A stretch of 64,000 bases of DNA, taken from an uncultured Clostridia bacterium. GTDB lineage: Bacteria; Bacillota; Clostridia; Christensenellales; CAG-917. Each line of letters starts with the position of its first letter. Positions within the stretch are counted from its first letter, which is position 1. The translations under genes were made by a program, and so were the position numbers. The notes beneath the pieces are model-generated. The model saw only the letters and a program-made list of their open reading frames with translations. It was not told where the DNA came from and did not search any database. The DNA is taken from contig CALVKR010000002.1 in the NCBI GenBank assembly GCA_944332995.1, forward strand, positions 127,100-191,099. Direction: 5' to 3'. Positions 60,739-64,000 of the stretch are shown here, piece by piece.

Positions 60739-62007
60739 TTATATTTTATCCAAAGCGTTTTTGACGTCTTCGATGATATCCTCTATATTTTCTATTCCGA
60801 CCGAAAGACGGACAAGATTTGGCGGAATCTGCGCCTCGACAAGTTCCTCGTCCGACAACTGACGGTGAGTGGTTGAAGCCGGGTGCAACACGCAGGAACG
60901 GACGTCGGCGATGTGCGTGACAATCTTAAACAGTTTAAGCGATTCCATAAACTTTAACGCCTTTTCCTTTCCGCCTTTAATTCCGATAGAGAGCATACCC
61001 GAAAATCCGCCGTCAAAATATTTTTTGCCGAGCTCATAGTATTTATCGCCTTTGAGCGAGGGATACCTCACCCATTCGACTTTGTCGTGCGAATTGAGGT
61101 ATTCGGCAAGCGCTGCGGTATTGGAGCTGTGTCTGAGCATTCTGAGTTCCAAAGTTTCGCAGCCGAGATTTGTGAGATATGCGTTAAAAGGAGCCATAAT
61201 AGCGCCTATGTCCCTCATAAGCTGCATTCTCGCCTTGAGTATAAACGCCGCCTTGCCGCCCTCTTTGACGTAAACTACGCCGTGATAACTTTCGTCGGGC
61301 TCAACAAAATCTTTAAAACGCTTATTGTTTTCCCAATCGAAGTTTCCGCCGTCGACGACGAGACCGCCCACGCAGGAGGCGTGACCGTCAAAATATTTGG
61401 TGGAAGAATGAACGACGATATTTGCGCCATGCTCGAACGGACGGCATAAAACCGGAGTTGCCAAAGTGTTGTCCACAATAAACGGCAGACCGTGTTTTTT
61501 GCAGACCTTTGCGTAAACGTCGAAATCGAGAACGACCATCGACGGATTGCCTATAGTTTCGGTGTAAACAAGTTTGGTTTTGTCGTCGATAAGTTTTTCG
61601 ATTGTTTCGGCGTCGTCGTCGGGAGTGATAAATCTTGTTTCTATGCCGTATTTGCGCAACGTTACGTTGAACAGATTAAACGTTCCGCCGTAAATAGTAT
61701 TAAGACTTATTACGTTATCGCCTGCCTTTGCAAGAGTAAGCACGGTAAGCAATATAGCGCTCATACCGCTTGCGCATGCCATGGCTCCCACACCTCCCTC
61801 AAGCATTGAAATCTTTTCTTCAAAAGCCGAAACAGTGGGATTTGAAATTCTGCTGTAAATGTGACCGTCCTTTGGCGAATCGAAAAGATGAGCGAGTTCG
61901 TCTGCGGTTTCATAAACGTATGTCGTGCTTTGATAGAGCGGCAAAACTCTCGTATCGCCGCTTTTCGGCGAATATGAGCCTTGAACGCAAATAGTTCCTT
62001 TTTTCAT
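60739..62007 (-). CDS. metY: O-acetylhomoserine sulfhydrylase (aminocarboxypropyltransferase)
   Basis: PLP enzyme converting O-acetylhomoserine and sulfide to homocysteine (or cystathionine-type transfer). 422 residues of the Cys/Met metabolism PLP family: YSRISNPTVSAFEEKISMLEGG (52-73), CASGMSA, YTETIGNPSM, VDNTLATP and the PLP lysine K204 in HSSTKYFDGH; VRLSVGIENIEDIIEDV at the end. The length (about 425) and family favour MetY over cystathionine gamma-synthase (about 380). Its ATG lies six bases after the smpB stop with no ribosome site, implying translational coupling. Confidence 0.93.
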   Translation of the reverse strand: MKKGTICVQGSYSPKSGDTRVLPLYQSTTYVYETADELAHLFDSPKDGHIYSRISNPTVSAFEEKISMLEGGVGAMACASGMSAILLTVLTLAKAGDNVISLNTIYGGTFNLFNVTLRKYGIETRFITPDDDAETIEKLIDDKTKLVYTETIGNPSMVVLDFDVYAKVCKKHGLPFIVDNTLATPVLCRPFEHGANIVVHSSTKYFDGHASCVGGLVVDGGNFDWENNKRFKDFVEPDESYHGVVYVKEGGKAAFILKARMQLMRDIGAIMAPFNAYLTNLGCETLELRMLRHSSNTAALAEYLNSHDKVEWVRYPSLKGDKYYELGKKYFDGGFSGMLSIGIKGGKEKALKFMESLKLFKIVTHIADVRSCVLHPASTTHRQLSDEELVEAQIPPNLVRLSVGIENIEDIIEDVKNALDKI

Positions 62008-62013
62008 AAGCTT

Positions 62014-62475
62014 TTAAACAGATTTGCTGTTATACTCCTTTTTAATTCTTTGAATATTTCTGTTTTCCTCTCTCGTTTTGATTGCTTGCCTTTTGTCGTG
62101 GAGTTCTTTACCTTTGCAAATGCCAAGCTCAACCTTTACGAGAGATTGTTTAAAATACATTTTCAACGGGACGAGCGTATAACCTTTAATCTCGATTTTA
62201 CCTCTTATTTTATTTATCTCCTGTCGGTTAAGCAAAAGTTTTCTCGTTCTTAAAGGGTCCTCGTTGAAACAACTGCCTTTTTCATACGGCGAAATATGGA
62301 CGCCGAGCAAAAAGACTTCGTTGCCCTTTATAATCGCATAACTGTCTTTTAGGTTTACCGCTCCTTTTCTTACGGATTTAACCTCGCTCCCGACAAGTAC
62401 GATGCCGGCTTCATAAGTGTCTTCCACGAAATAGTCGTGATACGCCTTTTTGTTGGTTGCGACAACTTTATCCAT
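62014..62475 (-). CDS. smpB: SsrA-binding protein SmpB
   Basis: tmRNA partner in trans-translation of stalled ribosomes. 153 residues: [40 protein letters not shown] at the N-terminus, [28 protein letters not shown] in the middle and a basic tail [20 protein letters not shown]. Normal length. GGAGG precedes the ATG. rnr, often located between secG and smpB, is absent; a hairpin lies there instead. Confidence 0.97.
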   Translation of the reverse strand: MDKVVATNKKAYHDYFVEDTYEAGIVLVGSEVKSVRKGAVNLKDSYAIIKGNEVFLLGVHISPYEKGSCFNEDPLRTRKLLLNRQEINKIRGKIEIKGYTLVPLKMYFKQSLVKVELGICKGKELHDKRQAIKTREENRNIQRIKKEYNSKSV

Positions 62476-62492
62476 ATTCCTCCAAATATTTT

Positions 62493-62516
62493 AAAAGCGA
62501 CCGTTTGGTCGCTTTT
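62493..62516 (-). terminator. Hairpin between secG and smpB
   Basis: Perfect 10-bp stem AAAAGCGACC / GGTCGCTTTT (62493-62502, 62507-62516), GTTT loop. T-run only within the stem, so probably partial termination or an mRNA processing/stability element inside the operon. Confidence 0.65.
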
Positions 62517-62522
62517 GTGTTT

Positions 62523-62855
62523 TTAAAGTTCTACGCCCTGTCCAACGTCCACCAAAGATATTATGAAGAATATAATCGAGGTGACCATAATCAGACAAAA
62601 AATTATAAGCGTGATTTTTTTAAGCAACCCTTCTTTTGACCTTGCTTTATTTTTACCGTAATACGAATCGGTTGAGCTACCCGTGATAGCCTGAACGTTA
62701 TCGGCGGTGCCCTGCTGCATCAACACGACGACTATCATGGCAATAGCCAAAATCGACATGATGACCATGAGTGCGATGAGCACACCCTGCTGCACCTCAC
62801 GAGTCATATTTGTGGTATTCGCAATAGCGGAAAGCATAAAGTCGAAATTAAACAT
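62523..62855 (-). CDS. secG: Preprotein translocase subunit SecG
   Basis: Accessory subunit of the SecYEG channel. 110 residues with two helices (about 24-47 and 79-103) and the conserved linker VVLMQQGTADNVQAITGSSTDSYYGKNKARSKEGLLKKIT. The 20-residue N-terminal lead is somewhat longer than usual. GAGGT before the ATG. First gene of the secG-smpB-metY-metA run. Confidence 0.93.
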   Translation of the reverse strand: MFNFDFMLSAIANTTNMTREVQQGVLIALMVIMSILAIAMIVVVLMQQGTADNVQAITGSSTDSYYGKNKARSKEGLLKKITLIIFCLIMVTSIIFFIISLVDVGQGVEL

Positions 62856-62881
62856 AGTTACCTCTTTTCATTAACGGTAGA

Positions 62882-62910
62882 ATTTTAACATAATTGCAAA
62901 AAAAATACAA
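62882..62910 (-). promoter_or_regulatory. secG promoter
   Basis: Minus-strand TTGTAT (62905-62910), 17 bases, TAAAAT (62882-62887), leader about 20 bases. Confidence 0.6.
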
Positions 62911-62985
62911 GCGTTTTAAGCAACATATTTATTTTTCACCAAACGTCGGAAAAATACATATATTGTAGCGACTATTGGAGGGAAT

Positions 62986-63468
62986 ATGGATTTATCTCAA
63001 GTAAAATGCGACTTGCCTTATCCCGAGGTAAACGTTGCAAAAGATTTATCGGAGGCTCGGCTGATACTGCCGAATTATGCAGGCAGGGATAGCGAAACTA
63101 CCGCCATTTTGACGTATGCCTATCAGTCGTATATGACGGCGGATTTAAAAAAGATACTTGAAGAAATATCTATCGTCGAGATGACTCACCACGAAATGCT
63201 CGGTGAAGCTATCGTCAAGCTGGGCGGATATCCTATCATAGGGAGCGGCTGTTTTTGGAACGGAAGTTTTATAAACTATGCTTCAAATCCAAAAGTTTAT
63301 CTTAAAAACAACATAGACGGAGAAAAACTCGCCATCAAAAATTATGAAAAAACCATCCTTGCTTTAAACCAGAGAGATTTGAAACTCCTTTTAGAGCGCA
63401 TAATCCTGGACGAGGAAGTGCATATCAAAATTTTCGAGGAGCTTTTGCTTAAATACGACGAAACCTAA
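62986..63468 (+). CDS. Ferritin-like di-metal protein (CotJC/Mn-catalase-like)
   Basis: 160 residues forming a four-helix bundle of the ferritin-like superfamily. Metal ligands: Glu in YAGRDSETTAILTY (helix 1), EMTHHEMLGE (E..H) and ERIILDEEVHIKIFEEL (E...E..H). PYPEVNV at the N-terminus and the GGYPIIG loop recall CotJC/Mn-catalase-like proteins common in spore formers, but rubrerythrin-like oxidase is also possible. GGAGGG precedes the ATG. Upstream is CATATATT (62957-62964), the same octamer as in the two sigma-E-type promoters, though the -35 partner (TTCACCAA) fits poorly. Confidence 0.8.
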   Translation: MDLSQVKCDLPYPEVNVAKDLSEARLILPNYAGRDSETTAILTYAYQSYMTADLKKILEEISIVEMTHHEMLGEAIVKLGGYPIIGSGCFWNGSFINYASNPKVYLKNNIDGEKLAIKNYEKTILALNQRDLKLLLERIILDEEVHIKIFEELLLKYDET

Positions 63469-63485
63469 AAATTATCTATACTCAG

Positions 63486-63560
63486 TTTTAATGAAATAAA
63501 AACATAAAAGGTTTGATGAAATAAAAACATAAAAGTTTTAGTCATATAAAAACATAATAT
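63486..63560. repeat. Direct repeat, ~26 bp x 3
   Basis: Units centred on AATAAAAACATAAAAG begin near 63490, 63516 and 63543 (the third decayed). Between the ferritin-like gene and its terminator. Confidence 0.7.
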
Positions 63561-63576
63561 TATCCCTAAAAAACGA

Positions 63577-63607
63577 AAAAAAATAAAGGCGGCAGTATGC
63601 CGCCTTT
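63577..63607. terminator. Bidirectional terminator before the phosphatase gene
   Basis: Perfect 10-bp stem AAAGGCGGCA / TGCCGCCTTT (63585-63594, 63598-63607) with a GTA loop; followed by TTTATTTTTTTT on the minus strand, so it ends the phosphatase transcript, and can also act on the ferritin-like gene. Confidence 0.9.
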
Positions 63608-63626
63608 AAAATTGATATAATATCAA

Positions 63627-64000
63627 TTACAAAAGATTTCTGAATATGTATTTTGCCACCTGGGACATATTGATTTCAATCTGAGAACACGCTTCTTCAT
63701 ATTCAAACATACCCTGTCCGTAAGGGTCGGAAACTGCGGTAGTGTTGGGAAGATTTGAACCGAATCCCAAAATCTTTTTGTTTTCGCCGAACTGTTCCTC
63801 GATATCCACCAAAATCCTGTCTGAAAGTGCGACTATAAGGTCTGCCTTTTTAAAGATATCCTTTGTGAGCTGTTTGGCGACAAAATTTTCCGTGCCTTTA
63901 ATTCCTCTGTTAGCCAAAGTCTTAACAGCCTCGGGCGACATGGGCGAGCCTTCCGCCGCTTTGATACCGCATGAAGTCACTTCGACGTTTTCAACGTCCT
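63627..64000 (-). CDS. Low-molecular-weight protein phosphatase, 5' end beyond window
   Basis: C-terminal 123 residues of an LMW-PTP family enzyme (tyrosine or, in Firmicutes, YwlE-type arginine phosphatase). Seen: VEVTSCGIKAAEGSPMSPEAVKTLANRGI, then a helix LIVALSDRILVDIEEQF and the general-acid motif SDPYGQG (aspartate of DPY). The frame continues open to the window edge, so the N-terminal C-x5-R nucleophile loop is outside. Family length is about 145-155 residues. Tyr versus Arg specificity depends on a residue in the missing loop. Confidence 0.88.
   Translation of the reverse strand, partial: DVENVEVTSCGIKAAEGSPMSPEAVKTLANRGIKGTENFVAKQLTKDIFKKADLIVALSDRILVDIEEQFGENKKILGFGSNLPNTTAVSDPYGQGMFEYEEACSQIEINMSQVAKYIFRNLL

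Overview
The window looks like chromosomal DNA from an endospore-forming, low-G+C Firmicute of class Clostridia (an uncultured Christensenellales-type lineage would fit, but that placement is inference). Reasons: three sporulation sigma factors (sigE, sigG, sigK), SpoIIGA, SpoIVB, GerW/YtfJ, YlmC/YmxH and a SpoVD-type PBP; a meso-DAP type MurE (DNPR motif) beside lysA; RqcH, NrdR, ScpA/ScpB and SepF. No rRNA operon, CRISPR array, transposase, integrase or phage structural gene was seen. Most genes lie on the minus strand.

Layout. (1) 1-8.5 kb, minus: lysA-scpA-scpB, a terminator, then DUF2953-gerW-dacF-rluB-surE-baiN-cmk, with many overlapping starts. (2) 8.6-18.1 kb: a second D,D-carboxypeptidase; a Gly-rich membrane protein with a zinc ribbon; deoB; a SpoIIM-like membrane protein; a free-standing Spo0A C-terminal DNA-binding domain protein; spoIVB; divergent sigK; nrdR; ylmC. 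(3) 18.5-37.9 kb, minus: a division/cell-wall (dcw) cluster, in transcription order mraZ-rsmH-[Tyr/Arg/Asp-rich membrane protein at the ftsL position]-spoVD-murE-mraY-murD-ftsW-murA-ftsQ-ftsA-ftsZ, running on into spoIIGA-sigE-sigG. murF and murG are absent from their usual places. (4) 38.5-49 kb: a candidate spore-surface protein, a metallophosphoesterase-engB pair, lon, tig-clpP-clpX and rqcH. (5) 49-56.5 kb: alpha-galactosidase-yggS-sepF-lspA-rluD, then a polysaccharide deacetylase followed by a two-OB-fold SSB, and a small membrane protein. (6) 56.8-59.5 kb: tRNA-Leu(CAA) followed by 276-bp tandem repeats, a divergent pair of small XRE-type regulators around three matched operators, and a lipoprotein. 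(7) 59.7-64 kb: secG-smpB-metY-metA, a ferritin-like protein and a partial low-molecular-weight phosphatase.

How the genes work together: most of the window serves two linked programmes, peptidoglycan synthesis/septation and the mother-cell/forespore sigma cascade (SpoIIGA activates pro-sigma-E; SpoIVB signals activation of pro-sigma-K). Matched sigma-E-type promoters (GTCA-A- / N14 / CATATATT) precede sigK and ylmC, and a sigma-K-type promoter precedes the candidate coat protein.

Unexpected items: a Spo0A effector domain without a receiver directly after spoIVB, where full-length spo0A normally lies; a Cro/CI-like three-operator switch outside any phage; a 10-bp hairpin that pairs the sigG start codon and loops out its ribosome site; a recurrent arrangement with the -10 box only 6-8 nt before an ATG that lacks a Shine-Dalgarno sequence (candidate leaderless mRNAs); a hairpin made of two perfect DnaA boxes; and private tandem repeats, different at every locus, in many of the larger intergenic gaps.
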